A DNA stretch of 64,000 bases. Source: Gammaproteobacteria bacterium UBA2679 (GTDB taxonomy: Bacteria; Pseudomonadota; Gammaproteobacteria; Pseudomonadales; Oleiphilaceae). Numbering within the stretch: position 1 is the stretch's first letter; the number at the start of each line of letters is the position of its first letter. The stretch covers positions 340,395 to 404,394 of the forward strand of contig DEMD01000011.1 of NCBI GenBank assembly GCA_002354735.1. Reading direction: 5' to 3'. The translations under genes were made by a program, and so were the position numbers. The notes beneath the pieces are model-generated. The model did no database searches and was not told the origin of the DNA. It saw only the letters and a program-made list of their open reading frames with translations. Positions 36,459 through 45,789 of the stretch are shown here, piece by piece.

Positions 36459-36534
36459 TTCTTGTTCTCCATTGCTATGTATTCCTGTGAGGTACAGCGC
36501 CGGCGATCCTAACAGTGAGTTTCAAAAAACAATC

Positions 36535-36550
36535 CCCTACTTGGGTAGGG
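36535..36550. promoter_or_regulatory. Inverted repeat in the divergent peroxidase/LuxR-regulator region
   Basis: CCCTAC (36535-36540), TTGG, GTAGGG (36545-36550), lying 77 bp before the haem-protein start and 129 bp before the MalT-like regulator. Symmetry and position make it a candidate operator for the adjacent regulator. No T-tract, so not a terminator. Confidence 0.4.
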
Positions 36551-36678
36551 TAAGCCTCTGAACTGATAACTTCGTCACAATCGCGTATACGGCCTCCTGA
36601 GTAAGCTGCGCAGAGTGAAACAGGCTGGCGAAACAGTCTTGCTTAGCGAGGTATCTTTATGAAAGGGCAGGCAATTAA

Positions 36679-39321
36679 GTGAGCAGCATCGAAAAAGGCC
36701 ACGGCGTGGCCCGCATCCTGCGCCGGCCACTGATTACCTTGCTTGATCATAGCGAACAGTTTCCATTGACGCTGTTGATCGCACCAGCCGGATCAGGCAA
36801 ATCGACGCTGTTACATCACTGGGAGTCGCTTTTTCCGACCCGTCGCATCGTCAGGCTGGCACTGGATGAGCGTGATAATGATCCGCCAAGGTTCTTCCGC
36901 CGCTTGGCTGAAGCACTGCGTAGTGCCCTACCCGGGTTTGATATCACCTGGTACGACCCGTTTCTGCGTGAGTTCCGGCCCTCAGGCAGTTCCATTGCCG
37001 GGCCCCTGGTAGATGCCTTCATTCAGGTGGAAGGTGACCTGCATCTGGTGCTTGACGATTTTCAGTATATCGATGCACCCAGTATTATCGATGTGTTCAC
37101 GACCCTGCTTGACGATGCCCCGGCCCGGCTGCATCTGGTGCTCGCTACCCGCAATTACCCCGGCTTTCCACTGACGCGTATCAAGTTGGCGGACAAGCTT
37201 CTCGTTATCGACAGTCATGATCTCAAAGTGACTGCTGAAGAAGTTCATCATCTGAACACGGGCCTGGGCGGTCCCGCCCTGTCTGCCGAGAACGCGGCTC
37301 ATATCATTGCCATGACCGAAGGCTGGCTGACCGGCGTGAAAATCGCTTTGCTGGCCGCTCTCGAGTCAGGGCCGGAAGCGCTGCAGGGCTTCTCGGGCAC
37401 CCAGGTTGAGGTGGTGGAGTATTTCGGTCATGTGGTGCTGAAGGGGCTGCCGGAAAGTCTGAGGAATCTGTTTCTGCAAAGCTCTATCTTCGAGCGCTTT
37501 GACGGCGCGCTCTGCGATGAGGTATTGCAGCGCTCACAGTCGGCCCTCCTGCTCGAGGAGGTGGCAGAGCGTGAGCTGTTCATGTTGCCAGCCGAAGGGC
37601 GCCGGGGCTGGTTTCGCTACCACGCACTTCTGCACGATTTTCTGCAGAACCGGCTGAAGATTGAGCAGCCAGAGATGCTCGAGCCGCTTCACCGTCGGGC
37701 GGCCCAGTACTTCCTGGCCAACGACGAGCAGGAGCAGGCGTTGATGCATGCCGAACGTAGTGGCGATACCGACTTGTTTACCCGCACGCTCGAACGTTGT
37801 TTCGACGAATGGATCAGGTACGGCCATTTCGGTGAAATTCTGAAATGGTCGGACCGGCTACGCGATGACCTTATCCACGGTAATTTTGATCTGGCTGCAC
37901 CGCTGATCTGCGGCCTGACGCTGTCAAGGCGCTTCCATCATGCCCGCTATTATCTCGACGAGCTCAAGCTGAGTCCCGAAGTCGAGCCATCTGGCCGCTA
38001 CGCCGATGCCTATACCTGCACATTTCTGGAGCTGCATCTTCAGCTATTCCAACACGACACCGATTTCTTTCAGGATGCTGACCTCGAACTGCTGCTGCAA
38101 AGTAGCGGGCATCGCGATATACGCGCTTTCTCACTAGCCATGATCGCTTACTATCACCTGCAGCATGCACGACTCGATCTGGCCCTGCAGCTGGCGTCCC
38201 AGGCCCGCACGGTGCTGCAGAAGCTCGGCCATCACTTTCTGGCCAGCTACGCCGGGCTGATCATTGCGCTCTGCCACCGTCAGAACAACTGTCTGGTCGA
38301 GGCCATGCAGTGCGTCGAAGCCCCTTTCGAAGAGACGCCACGCCTTTCGCCCAGCTGGACGCTGTGGGCTACGGGCAAGCTAGTCATTCTCTATGAACAG
38401 AACCGCCTGGATGAGGCCAGGCTACTTTGTGAGGAACTCCTGCCCCTGGTAAATGTGGCGTCGGCTACTGAGGTCATCACTACAGTCTACCTCACCCTGT
38501 CTCGACTTCAGCATCACTTCGGCGACTTCGTCAGCGCACGGCGTCTGCTGGACAAGCTGTCGAATATCCTCAAGCTCGGCAACTATGAGCGGTTCGTCAG
38601 CCAGGTCGCTCATGAGTCGATGCGTCAGGCGGTCGAGATGGGCGACGAGGCAAGAATCGCTTCGCTGGCTGAACAGTACCAGCTTGCTGAGGTCGTGCGT
38701 CAATCAGCCGAAAACGTACCGACCTATAGCGAACGCCGCGAGCGCTATGGCCTCGCGGCGGTGTACTGGTTGACGTATCAGTCGCAGTTTTCAGAAGCGG
38801 AACGGCTACTGGAGACTCTCATCAGCGAGCTCAATCGCGCCGGGATCAGAAACCGGGCCCTCGTCAGTGAGGCCAACCTGTTGATCCTGAAATTCAGAGA
38901 CGAGTCTGGTCCAGAACGCATGAGTGCCCTCAAGGGTCTGCTGGGGCGATATGAACTGTATAATTTCTCCCGATCGATTTTCGATGAGGCGCCCGGACTT
39001 TCGCAGTTGTTCAGGGACGCCTGCCAAAGTGGCCTGCTCAGACCGCCGGAGGCCTATCTCGAGCGTTTCCAGAGCATCATCAACCAGGATCATGCGCCCG
39101 CTACAACGCCAACCGACCCAAGGCTGGTGCTGACGAACCGGGAGCTCGAGATCTTCAACTGTCTGTTGCGGGGGCTTGCCAATGCCGAGATCAGCCGATT
39201 GACTGGTACGAGCCTGACAACCACCAAATGGCACCTCAAAAACATCTACAACAAGCTTGGTGTGTCCAATCGCACCGAAGCAGTCCTGACAATGTCGCCG
39301 AACCTCTCCTTGACGCCCTGA
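36679..39321 (+). CDS. MalT-like ATP-dependent LuxR-family transcriptional activator
   Basis: An 880-residue STAND-type regulator. It has an NTPase module with Walker A APAGSGKS (35-42) and Walker B LVLDDFQYI (about 117-125), a winged-helix/arm region, a long tetratricopeptide-like helical sensor (about 370-780), and a C-terminal LuxR helix-turn-helix (about 815-878, LTNRELEIFNCLLRG then TTTKWHLKNIYNKLGV). Proteins of this layout activate transcription after binding ATP and an inducer. It starts with GTG at 36679 behind AGGGCAGG. It is divergent from the dioxygenase-catalase fusion gene, which is its likeliest target through the shared 220-bp region. The inducer is unknown. Confidence 0.92.
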   Translation: MSSIEKGHGVARILRRPLITLLDHSEQFPLTLLIAPAGSGKSTLLHHWESLFPTRRIVRLALDERDNDPPRFFRRLAEALRSALPGFDITWYDPFLREFRPSGSSIAGPLVDAFIQVEGDLHLVLDDFQYIDAPSIIDVFTTLLDDAPARLHLVLATRNYPGFPLTRIKLADKLLVIDSHDLKVTAEEVHHLNTGLGGPALSAENAAHIIAMTEGWLTGVKIALLAALESGPEALQGFSGTQVEVVEYFGHVVLKGLPESLRNLFLQSSIFERFDGALCDEVLQRSQSALLLEEVAERELFMLPAEGRRGWFRYHALLHDFLQNRLKIEQPEMLEPLHRRAAQYFLANDEQEQALMHAERSGDTDLFTRTLERCFDEWIRYGHFGEILKWSDRLRDDLIHGNFDLAAPLICGLTLSRRFHHARYYLDELKLSPEVEPSGRYADAYTCTFLELHLQLFQHDTDFFQDADLELLLQSSGHRDIRAFSLAMIAYYHLQHARLDLALQLASQARTVLQKLGHHFLASYAGLIIALCHRQNNCLVEAMQCVEAPFEETPRLSPSWTLWATGKLVILYEQNRLDEARLLCEELLPLVNVASATEVITTVYLTLSRLQHHFGDFVSARRLLDKLSNILKLGNYERFVSQVAHESMRQAVEMGDEARIASLAEQYQLAEVVRQSAENVPTYSERRERYGLAAVYWLTYQSQFSEAERLLETLISELNRAGIRNRALVSEANLLILKFRDESGPERMSALKGLLGRYELYNFSRSIFDEAPGLSQLFRDACQSGLLRPPEAYLERFQSIINQDHAPATTPTDPRLVLTNRELEIFNCLLRGLANAEISRLTGTSLTTTKWHLKNIYNKLGVSNRTEAVLTMSPNLSLTP

Positions 39322-39332
39322 TGAATCAATAA

Positions 39333-39485
39333 AGCGGCTATCCCCGGAGAGCGTGGTGGCTGGTCGCCCGCCATCTGCTGTTCCTACTGGTGGATAAAAT
39401 CCTCAGGCTGAGCGTACCCTATGAAGAAGAGACGGAAGGTCTGGATATGACCCAGCACGCTGAACGGGGGTATGCATTGAAATAG
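39333..39485 (+). pseudogene. 3' remnant of an ammonium transporter gene (amt)
   Basis: Not a start-to-stop gene: an open frame after a TAA at 39330, without an ATG start, ending at TAG 39483-39485. The last 32 or so residues read LVDKILRLSVPYEEE then TEGLDMTQHAERGYALK. This fits the conserved cytoplasmic C-terminal tail of Amt ammonium transporters (VDK-x-x-GLRVS-x-E-x-E-x-EGLDL-x-x-HGE). The eleven-helix channel body is absent, so this is a leftover after deletion or rearrangement directly behind the MalT-like gene. The preceding residues (AWWLVARHLLFL) may be the end of the last helix. No glnK is adjacent. Confidence 0.65.
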
Positions 39486-39572
39486 GGACTATTCCGCCGG
39501 CACCGCTCTGCCCATCTCACAAGCGAGGAGACACCAGCTGAACGCCCTGGCATTCAAAGGAACAACCTGTAT

Positions 39573-41531
39573 ATGACAGATAGTGGTTCTGACAATAATC
39601 CAGCCTCTGAAGAGCAGACACAGGCCGCCCAATCTCTTCGCATGGATCAGGCACGCAGTTACAAGATACTGTCATCTATCAGACAGGGCGTGATTTTCAT
39701 GGATGAGGCCTTCAGGGTAAGGCAGGTGAATGAGGAAGCGCAGCGAATTGATGGTCGCTCCGCTTCTGAAATGCTGGGTCGAACCCATTGGGAGCTCTGG
39801 CCTGGCACTGAGCACCTGCCAGTCGGCAAGGCCTATAAGCGTTCCATGGAAGAACGGTCGATTGAAAGTCTGGAGCAATGCTATCGACATCACGGGAAGG
39901 ACATCTGGTTCGATATTCAGAGCTTTCCGGTAGATGAAGGAATCGTCGTGTTCTACCGCGACATCAGCGAACGCAAGCAGGCAGAAACAGCTTTGAGCGA
40001 GCGTGAGCAACAACTCGCGCTGGCTATCGATGCGGCCGACGTCGGCGAATGGGATGTCGATATGATAAGCGGAGCGATGTTCTGGCCAGCACGTGTAAAA
40101 GCAATGTTTGGCATTTCACCCGACCGTCCTGTCACGCTGGCAGACTATTACGAGGGTGTTCACCCCGAAGATCGCGAGCGTACGTTTAACTCCTTCCAGA
40201 ATACCGCCGATCCTCAGCTGCGCAGCCAATATGATGCCGAATACCGAACCATCGGGAAGGAAGATGGCCTGATTCGCTGGGTCGCGGCTAAAGGCAGAGG
40301 CCTATTCAATGAAGCTGGTGAATGCATACGCATCATCGGCACGGCCATCGATATCACCAAGCGCAAGGCCAGTGAAGAGGCACTGCGACAGAGCGAGGAG
40401 CGCTTACGCGAAATCGATCGCAGGAAAGACGAGTTCCTGGCGATGCTGGCGCATGAGCTGCGCAATCCGCTCGCGCCAATTCGGGCGGCAGCTGATCTGC
40501 TGCAAATCGCAGATCTGGATGAACAACGGGTTCGGCAGACCAGCCAGATCATAGGTCGCCAGGTCGAGCACATGACCGGATTGGTGGACGACCTGCTCGA
40601 TGTCTCACGGGTGACCACCGGTCAAGTCAAGATCGAGCGCAGCCCGCTGGATATCAATCACATCATCAATGAAGCCATCGAACAGGTCTCGCCGGTCATG
40701 CGGGTCCGGCGGCACCAGTTGGCGCTACAGATGATGCCTGAATCAACAATGGTGGTGGGCGACAGGAAACGCCTGGTGCAGGTCTTGGCCAATATTCTCA
40801 ACAACGCTGCCAAATATACCAATGAAGGTGGCCGCATCGAGGTGAATAGCACAGCCGTAGGGACTGAAGTGCTGGTTGAAGTCATCGATGATGGTATAGG
40901 GATGAGCCCTGACGTGATTGCGCGAGCATTCGAGCTCTTTGCCCAGGCTGAGCGAACGTCCGATCGGTCCTCCGGTGGCCTCGGGCTGGGACTTGCGCTG
41001 GTCAAGAGCATAATTGAACTACACGGCGGCTCTGTGAGCTGCAGCAGTCCCGGCACAGGGAAAGGCAGCACGTTCATGATCCGCCTGCCCCGTATGGACG
41101 AAGCAGGTACAGATGCTTCAGCGGACGGGGAGGAAGCAGCCAGTCCGGATTTTGAGCGGCCGCCCAGAATCCTGCTAGTCGATGATAACGAAGACGCGGC
41201 ATCAATGCTCAGCTTGCTGCTGCGGTCTGTCGGCTATGATGTTTCAGTCGAGTATGACGCCAAACGTGCGTTGGAGCAGAGTGCCCTGCACCACTTCGAT
41301 GTCTTCCTGTTGGACATAGGACTTCCCGAAATCAGTGGCATTGAATTGGCGCGTCGTTTGCGCGCGCAAGCAGAGACAGCCGACGCTGCGATCATCGCAG
41401 TCACAGGATACGGCCAGGACCAGGACCGGGCGCAAACGTCCGCTGCAGGATTCGACCATCATCTGGTCAAGCCTATCGATTTCCGAAAACTCGCGGCGCT
41501 TCTCGGTAGAATCATCTCTGCCAAGCCTTGA
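39573..41531 (+). CDS. PAS hybrid sensor histidine kinase with receiver domain
   Basis: A 652-residue soluble hybrid kinase with two PAS/PAC modules (about 28-135 and 140-270, the second with a PAS_3-like WDVDMISGAMFW region), HisKA with His294 in LAMLAHELRNPLAPI, HATPase (NNAAKYTNEGG, DDGIGM, GLGLALV) and a receiver domain with Asp581 in LLDIGLP. AAGGA precedes the ATG. It is a shorter paralogue of the kinase at 23179-26049: the first PAS, kinase core and receiver match block by block, but the GAF domain and some PAS repeats are missing. Partner and signal are unknown. Confidence 0.92.
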   Translation: MTDSGSDNNPASEEQTQAAQSLRMDQARSYKILSSIRQGVIFMDEAFRVRQVNEEAQRIDGRSASEMLGRTHWELWPGTEHLPVGKAYKRSMEERSIESLEQCYRHHGKDIWFDIQSFPVDEGIVVFYRDISERKQAETALSEREQQLALAIDAADVGEWDVDMISGAMFWPARVKAMFGISPDRPVTLADYYEGVHPEDRERTFNSFQNTADPQLRSQYDAEYRTIGKEDGLIRWVAAKGRGLFNEAGECIRIIGTAIDITKRKASEEALRQSEERLREIDRRKDEFLAMLAHELRNPLAPIRAAADLLQIADLDEQRVRQTSQIIGRQVEHMTGLVDDLLDVSRVTTGQVKIERSPLDINHIINEAIEQVSPVMRVRRHQLALQMMPESTMVVGDRKRLVQVLANILNNAAKYTNEGGRIEVNSTAVGTEVLVEVIDDGIGMSPDVIARAFELFAQAERTSDRSSGGLGLGLALVKSIIELHGGSVSCSSPGTGKGSTFMIRLPRMDEAGTDASADGEEAASPDFERPPRILLVDDNEDAASMLSLLLRSVGYDVSVEYDAKRALEQSALHHFDVFLLDIGLPEISGIELARRLRAQAETADAAIIAVTGYGQDQDRAQTSAAGFDHHLVKPIDFRKLAALLGRIISAKP

Positions 41532-41607
41532 ATGGAGGCCACAGGCAGCCGTCGCAGACTTGTCTATACTCGATGAAATCCTGATTTTCGAGTGAGGCAG
41601 TACGGTC

Positions 41608-42753
41608 ATGGGACTAATCCTTGGTATCCGCAAGCTTGGTGTGATGGGGGCGATCTGCTGTTTGAGCGGCTCATTGACCTTTAGCTTGGCGCAGGCAGAA
41701 ATCTATAAGTGGAAAGATGCCTCGGGACGCTGGCAGTTCAGCGACAAGGCACCTGAGACCAAAGCCACAGTTACGCGCATCGGCGACAAAGGCACGCCGG
41801 AGCCAGCGCCTGCTGCTGAGCCTGGCACAGTCGATGCTGAGCGCGACCTTCTGACGAGATTAACCGCACAATATAAACCAGCGACCACTATCGAGAAGGT
41901 CACGCTAGCCGTCGTTGGCGTGGAGAGTGCGCTTGGTCAGGGCAGCGGCTTCTTCATCTCCGACAATGGCTACATCGTTACCAACCGACATGTGGTGCGA
42001 CCTGAAGCTGACGGTAATAGCGAGAAAATAAAGATTGCGCAGGCCGAGAATGAAAAAATTCTTTCCGAACGGCGGCGAGAACTCGATGCCGAGCGTAACG
42101 AGCTCCGCGCTTATGCCAAAAAAATTGCCGAATACAAGGCCGATATCGACAGCCGTGGCGACGGTCAGTCAAAGAAGCTGGCGCTCGATGACTACTCGGC
42201 TCATCAGAGGCAATACGCAGCGCGTCTGAGCCAGCTCGAAAGCTATCAGGCGAGTTATGACGAAGTAGCCGAGCAGCATCGCCGCGAACTGGCTGATTAC
42301 AACTTCAAGAGTAGTCTCGCCGGGGCAGCCAAGCGGTTCAAGATCTACCTCAAGGACGATACCCAGCTGCAGGCTAATCTCATCTTGGTCAGCAGCGAGC
42401 ATGATCTTGCCCTGCTCAAGGTAGATGGCTATCGAACGCCGGTCTTGCCGACGGGCAACGATGCAGCCGCCCAGCAAGGTCATCCGGTCTTTGCCGTGGG
42501 TAGTCCGCTCGGCATGCGGGACTCGGTTACGTCAGGCATTATCACCAGGCGGCAAAAAGACTATCTAGTGACCGATGCGAGAATTTTGCCTGGCAATAGC
42601 GGCGGGCCACTGCTCAACGAGGCTGGCGAAGTGATCGGGGTGAACACCCTGAAATTCGCTCAAACAGCTGTGGCTGATGGCTTTGGTCTGGCCATTCCCG
42701 CTTCGGTTGTCACCAGTGCCTTCGCGCGTTACCTGGACAAGCCAGCCCAGTAG
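41608..42753 (+). CDS. Secreted DUF4124/trypsin-like serine protease with coiled-coil insertion
   Basis: A 381-residue exported protease. A signal peptide (about 1-31, ending AQA) is followed by a DUF4124 domain (IYKWKDASGRWQFSD, about 32-60) and a trypsin-like S1C-type peptidase. Catalytic residues: His128 in TNRHVV, Asp266 in EHDLALLK and Ser331 in PGNSGGP. His and Asp are about 138 residues apart because a highly charged Lys/Glu/Arg helical segment (about 140-235), probably coiled coil, is inserted between them. No PDZ domain follows, unlike DegP/DegS. It is presumably a periplasmic protease or scaffold. GAGG precedes the ATG. Converges on nhaD. Confidence 0.88.
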   Translation: MGLILGIRKLGVMGAICCLSGSLTFSLAQAEIYKWKDASGRWQFSDKAPETKATVTRIGDKGTPEPAPAAEPGTVDAERDLLTRLTAQYKPATTIEKVTLAVVGVESALGQGSGFFISDNGYIVTNRHVVRPEADGNSEKIKIAQAENEKILSERRRELDAERNELRAYAKKIAEYKADIDSRGDGQSKKLALDDYSAHQRQYAARLSQLESYQASYDEVAEQHRRELADYNFKSSLAGAAKRFKIYLKDDTQLQANLILVSSEHDLALLKVDGYRTPVLPTGNDAAAQQGHPVFAVGSPLGMRDSVTSGIITRRQKDYLVTDARILPGNSGGPLLNEAGEVIGVNTLKFAQTAVADGFGLAIPASVVTSAFARYLDKPAQ

Positions 42754-42786
42754 TGGTCGATAGTGGCCGACGAGTAAGACAGGGCC

Positions 42787-44178
42787 CTATACTCCGTTCA
42801 CCCAGATGTGAGTGCCGATCGAGGCGACGTAACCCAGTGCGATCGCCCAGGTCCAACGCAGGTGACTCAAAAATGTGTACTTGCCTTTCGACTGACCCAT
42901 TAGCGCCACGCCGGCAGCGGAGCCGATCGACAACAGGCTGCCGCCAACCCCGGCCGTGAGCGTGATTAGCAGCCACTGCGCATCACCCATGGCGGGATTC
43001 ATGCTGATGATGGCGAACATGACCGGAATGTTATCGATGACGGCAGAGATCGTGCCAGCGACAATATTGGCCGTGGTCGGCCCCCAGTTCTCGTACATCG
43101 CCTGCGACATCAGCTCCAGATAGCCAAGATAAGCCAGACCACCAACACAGAAGATGACGCCGAAAAAGAACAGGAGCGTGTCCCATTCGCTGCGGGCTAT
43201 CGGGCCGAATATATCGAAATGGACATCATCACGTTGCCGGTGCCCGCTCTTGCGGAGGTAATAAGCGAAGATCATCAGCACCGAAAGCCCTGTCATCATG
43301 CCCATGAAGGGCGGCAGATGGAAAAACTGCTCGAAGCAGACCGCCAATGCGATTGTGCATAGAAAGAGCAGGCAGATTCGCTTACCGCCGCGCTTTATGC
43401 CGACTTCAGCGGCGTGTCCCTCTGGAGTACCTACCGGCAAAAAGAAATTCATGATGACGGCTGGTACCAGGAAATTTACCGCGGCTGGCAGGAAAAGCGC
43501 GAAAAACTCGACGAACTCGAGCTTGTCGGCCTGCCAAACCATCAGAGTCGTGATATCGCCAAAGGGACTGAAGGCACCGCCAGCATTCGCGGCAATGACC
43601 ACATTGACCATCGACACCGCGACGAATCGCGGTTGATGACTGCCTACGGCCATAATCACGGCGCCCATTAGCAGTGCTGTGGTCAGGTTGTCTGCGAAGG
43701 GCGAGATACAGAAGGCCAGACCGCCTGTTGCCCAGAACAACTGCCGGTAGGAAAGCGCCTTTCTGGTAAGGTAGGCGCGCAAGAAATCGAAGACGTCGCG
43801 CTCTTCCATGGCATTGATATAGGTCATTGCAACCAGCAGGAAGAGAAACAGTGCTGCGTATTCCGACAGGTTGTGGAACACCATCTCCCGCATCTGGTCG
43901 CTGCTGACGCCATAGTCCTGAGCAACACTGGCCACCAGCATCCAGATCAGGCCCGCAGCCAGAATAACGGGTTTGGACTTGCGTAAGTGAAGAAATTCTT
44001 CTGCCATCACGAAGAGGTAGGCCACTGCAAAAATGATCAGGCAGAGAATGGCCTTGAACTCAGCCGTTGCGTAAAGGCTGGGTGGCGTGCCCTCCGCCAT
44101 CGCCAGCGCGGGCCGACTGAACAGAAGGGAAACTGCCAGCATCAAACCTGGCAGCATCAGACTCCGCAATATGCTCAT
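42787..44178 (-). CDS. nhaD: NhaD-type sodium:proton antiporter
   Basis: A 463-residue inner-membrane antiporter with a hydrophobic N-terminal signal-like helix and about eleven more helices. Characteristic NhaD/IT-superfamily blocks are present: CISPFADNLTTALLMGA (about 158-174), NAGGAFSPFGDITTLMVWQ (about 199-217, with the buried Asp) and GVGGSLLSIGSAAG near the C-terminus. NhaD exchanges Na+ or Li+ for protons and is typical of marine and halophilic gammaproteobacteria. GAGGAG precedes the ATG. It is divergent from modABC with only about 100 bp between. Confidence 0.94.
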   Translation of the reverse strand: MSILRSLMLPGLMLAVSLLFSRPALAMAEGTPPSLYATAEFKAILCLIIFAVAYLFVMAEEFLHLRKSKPVILAAGLIWMLVASVAQDYGVSSDQMREMVFHNLSEYAALFLFLLVAMTYINAMEERDVFDFLRAYLTRKALSYRQLFWATGGLAFCISPFADNLTTALLMGAVIMAVGSHQPRFVAVSMVNVVIAANAGGAFSPFGDITTLMVWQADKLEFVEFFALFLPAAVNFLVPAVIMNFFLPVGTPEGHAAEVGIKRGGKRICLLFLCTIALAVCFEQFFHLPPFMGMMTGLSVLMIFAYYLRKSGHRQRDDVHFDIFGPIARSEWDTLLFFFGVIFCVGGLAYLGYLELMSQAMYENWGPTTANIVAGTISAVIDNIPVMFAIISMNPAMGDAQWLLITLTAGVGGSLLSIGSAAGVALMGQSKGKYTFLSHLRWTWAIALGYVASIGTHIWVNGV

Positions 44179-44282
44179 TGCCTCTCCTCTCTGACCTGTC
44201 TTGTTAGCTTATACGCCGAGCATCGGTGCCACCTGCGAGCTTGCCAAGCTCCTGCGTTATGTCGGAGTATGGCGAGTTTCCC

Positions 44283-45089
44283 ATGGCCCAGGTACATGTA
44301 TTGAAACCGTTGAACTATCTTGGTGCAAGCGCTGCCCTTGCGGTGCTTCTCACACTGTCCACGACTATAGCAGCGGAAACTGTCTCCATCGCCGTGGCGG
44401 CCAATTTCGCGGCGCCGATGGCGCGTATCATCGAGGCTTTTGAAGCAGGCAGCGAACACCAGGTTCAACTGTCGCTGGGCTCGTCGGGAAAGCTATACGC
44501 GCAAATCAGTCATGGGGCACCATTCGAAGTGTTTTTCTCTGCAGACCAGCTTGTTCCATCGAAACTTGCGCAGGCTGGACTCGCGCTAACTGCAACACAA
44601 TTTACCTATGCGGTTGGTCAACTGGTGCTATGGTCAGCAGCGGAAGATTTCGTCGATGACAAGGGTCAGGTGCTCAGGCTCGCCAGCTTCGACAAGCTCG
44701 CCATCGCCAATCCTCGTCTCGCACCCTACGGTGCGGCGGCTGTAGAAGTGCTCGAGGCGCTGGACCGGTTCGAGGAAGTCAAAGCTCGCTTGATCATGGG
44801 TGAAAACATAGCCCAGACTTACCATTTCGTGAGTACCGGCAACGCTGATCTGGGCTTCGTTGCCGCGTCCCAGGTGATGCGGGACGGTAAGCTTACTGCC
44901 GGTTCCGGCTGGCTGGTACCGCAGTCGCTGTATACCCCGATCTATCAGGATGCCATCTTGCTGAAGACAGGTGCTGACAATCCGGCGGCGCGGGCGTTTA
45001 TCGATTTCGTGAAGACACCCGAGGCGCGCCGCATCATGGCGGCTTACGCTTATGTTCAGCAGGTTGATCTCACCAGGAGCGTTGACTAA
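44283..45089 (+). CDS. modA: Molybdate ABC transporter periplasmic binding protein (ModA)
   Basis: Periplasmic molybdate/tungstate-binding protein of 268 residues. The start at 44283 gives a signal peptide (about 1-31, ending TIAAE) followed by the ModA opening [13 protein letters not shown]. Two lobes follow with the ligand-binding SSGKLYAQI (about 62-70), [16 protein letters not shown] (about 140-155), GENIAQTY (about 175-182) and DLGFVAAS. In-frame starts further upstream (44226, 44259) would place extra polar residues before the signal peptide. First gene of modABC. Confidence 0.95.
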   Translation: MAQVHVLKPLNYLGASAALAVLLTLSTTIAAETVSIAVAANFAAPMARIIEAFEAGSEHQVQLSLGSSGKLYAQISHGAPFEVFFSADQLVPSKLAQAGLALTATQFTYAVGQLVLWSAAEDFVDDKGQVLRLASFDKLAIANPRLAPYGAAAVEVLEALDRFEEVKARLIMGENIAQTYHFVSTGNADLGFVAASQVMRDGKLTAGSGWLVPQSLYTPIYQDAILLKTGADNPAARAFIDFVKTPEARRIMAAYAYVQQVDLTRSVD

Positions 45090-45091
45090 CG

Positions 45092-45787
45092 ATGCCACTC
45101 AGCGGCGATGATCTGCAGACGCTCTGGCTTACGCTCAAACTGGCAACGGTGGTGACCTGCCTGTTGCTGGTGCTCGGCACGCCCCTTGCCTGGTGGCTGG
45201 CCAGAACACGGTCCTGGCTGCGTGGACCCGTGGCTGCTGTTGTTGCGCTGCCGCTGGTGTTGCCGCCAACTGTACTTGGTTTCTATCTGCTTCTGGCGAT
45301 GGCGCCAGGCGGGCCGCTTGGGCTGGTGACAGCTTCACTCGGGCTCGGCACGCTGGCCTTCACTTTCGAAGGGCTGGTACTGGCCTCCCTGCTCTACTCG
45401 ATGCCCTTCGTGGTACAGCCGATACAGAACGCAATCGAAGCCATAGGTGACCGGCCGCTGGAGGCCGCCGCCACCCTCAGGGCCGGTCCCTTCGATCGTT
45501 TTGTCAGCATTGTGCTGCCGCTGGCGCGGCCCGGTTTCGTGACAGCCGCGATACTCGGATTTGCCCATACGATCGGCGAGTTTGGCGTCGTCCTGATGAT
45601 CGGCGGCAACATACCTGGCGAGACCCGTGTCATGTCCGTGCAGATCTATGATCATGTCGAAGCCATGGATTATGCGCGAGCGCATTGGTTGGCAGGCGGC
45701 ATGATGCTGTTTTCATTTCTCGTGCTGATGCTGGTGTACAGCACGCGCACAGGGCGACGTTACGGCGCCATGCGCTATGGGTCTTAG
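45092..45787 (+). CDS. modB: Molybdate ABC transporter permease (ModB)
   Basis: A 231-residue inner-membrane permease with five to six helices. The EAA coupling motif is in [25 protein letters not shown] (about 126-150), the loop that contacts ModC. The segment [14 protein letters not shown] is diagnostic of ModB/CysT-type permeases. It starts two bases after the modA stop and ends two bases before modC. It lacks its own clear ribosome site, which suggests translational coupling. Confidence 0.95.
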   Translation: MPLSGDDLQTLWLTLKLATVVTCLLLVLGTPLAWWLARTRSWLRGPVAAVVALPLVLPPTVLGFYLLLAMAPGGPLGLVTASLGLGTLAFTFEGLVLASLLYSMPFVVQPIQNAIEAIGDRPLEAAATLRAGPFDRFVSIVLPLARPGFVTAAILGFAHTIGEFGVVLMIGGNIPGETRVMSVQIYDHVEAMDYARAHWLAGGMMLFSFLVLMLVYSTRTGRRYGAMRYGS

Positions 45788-45789
45788 CC

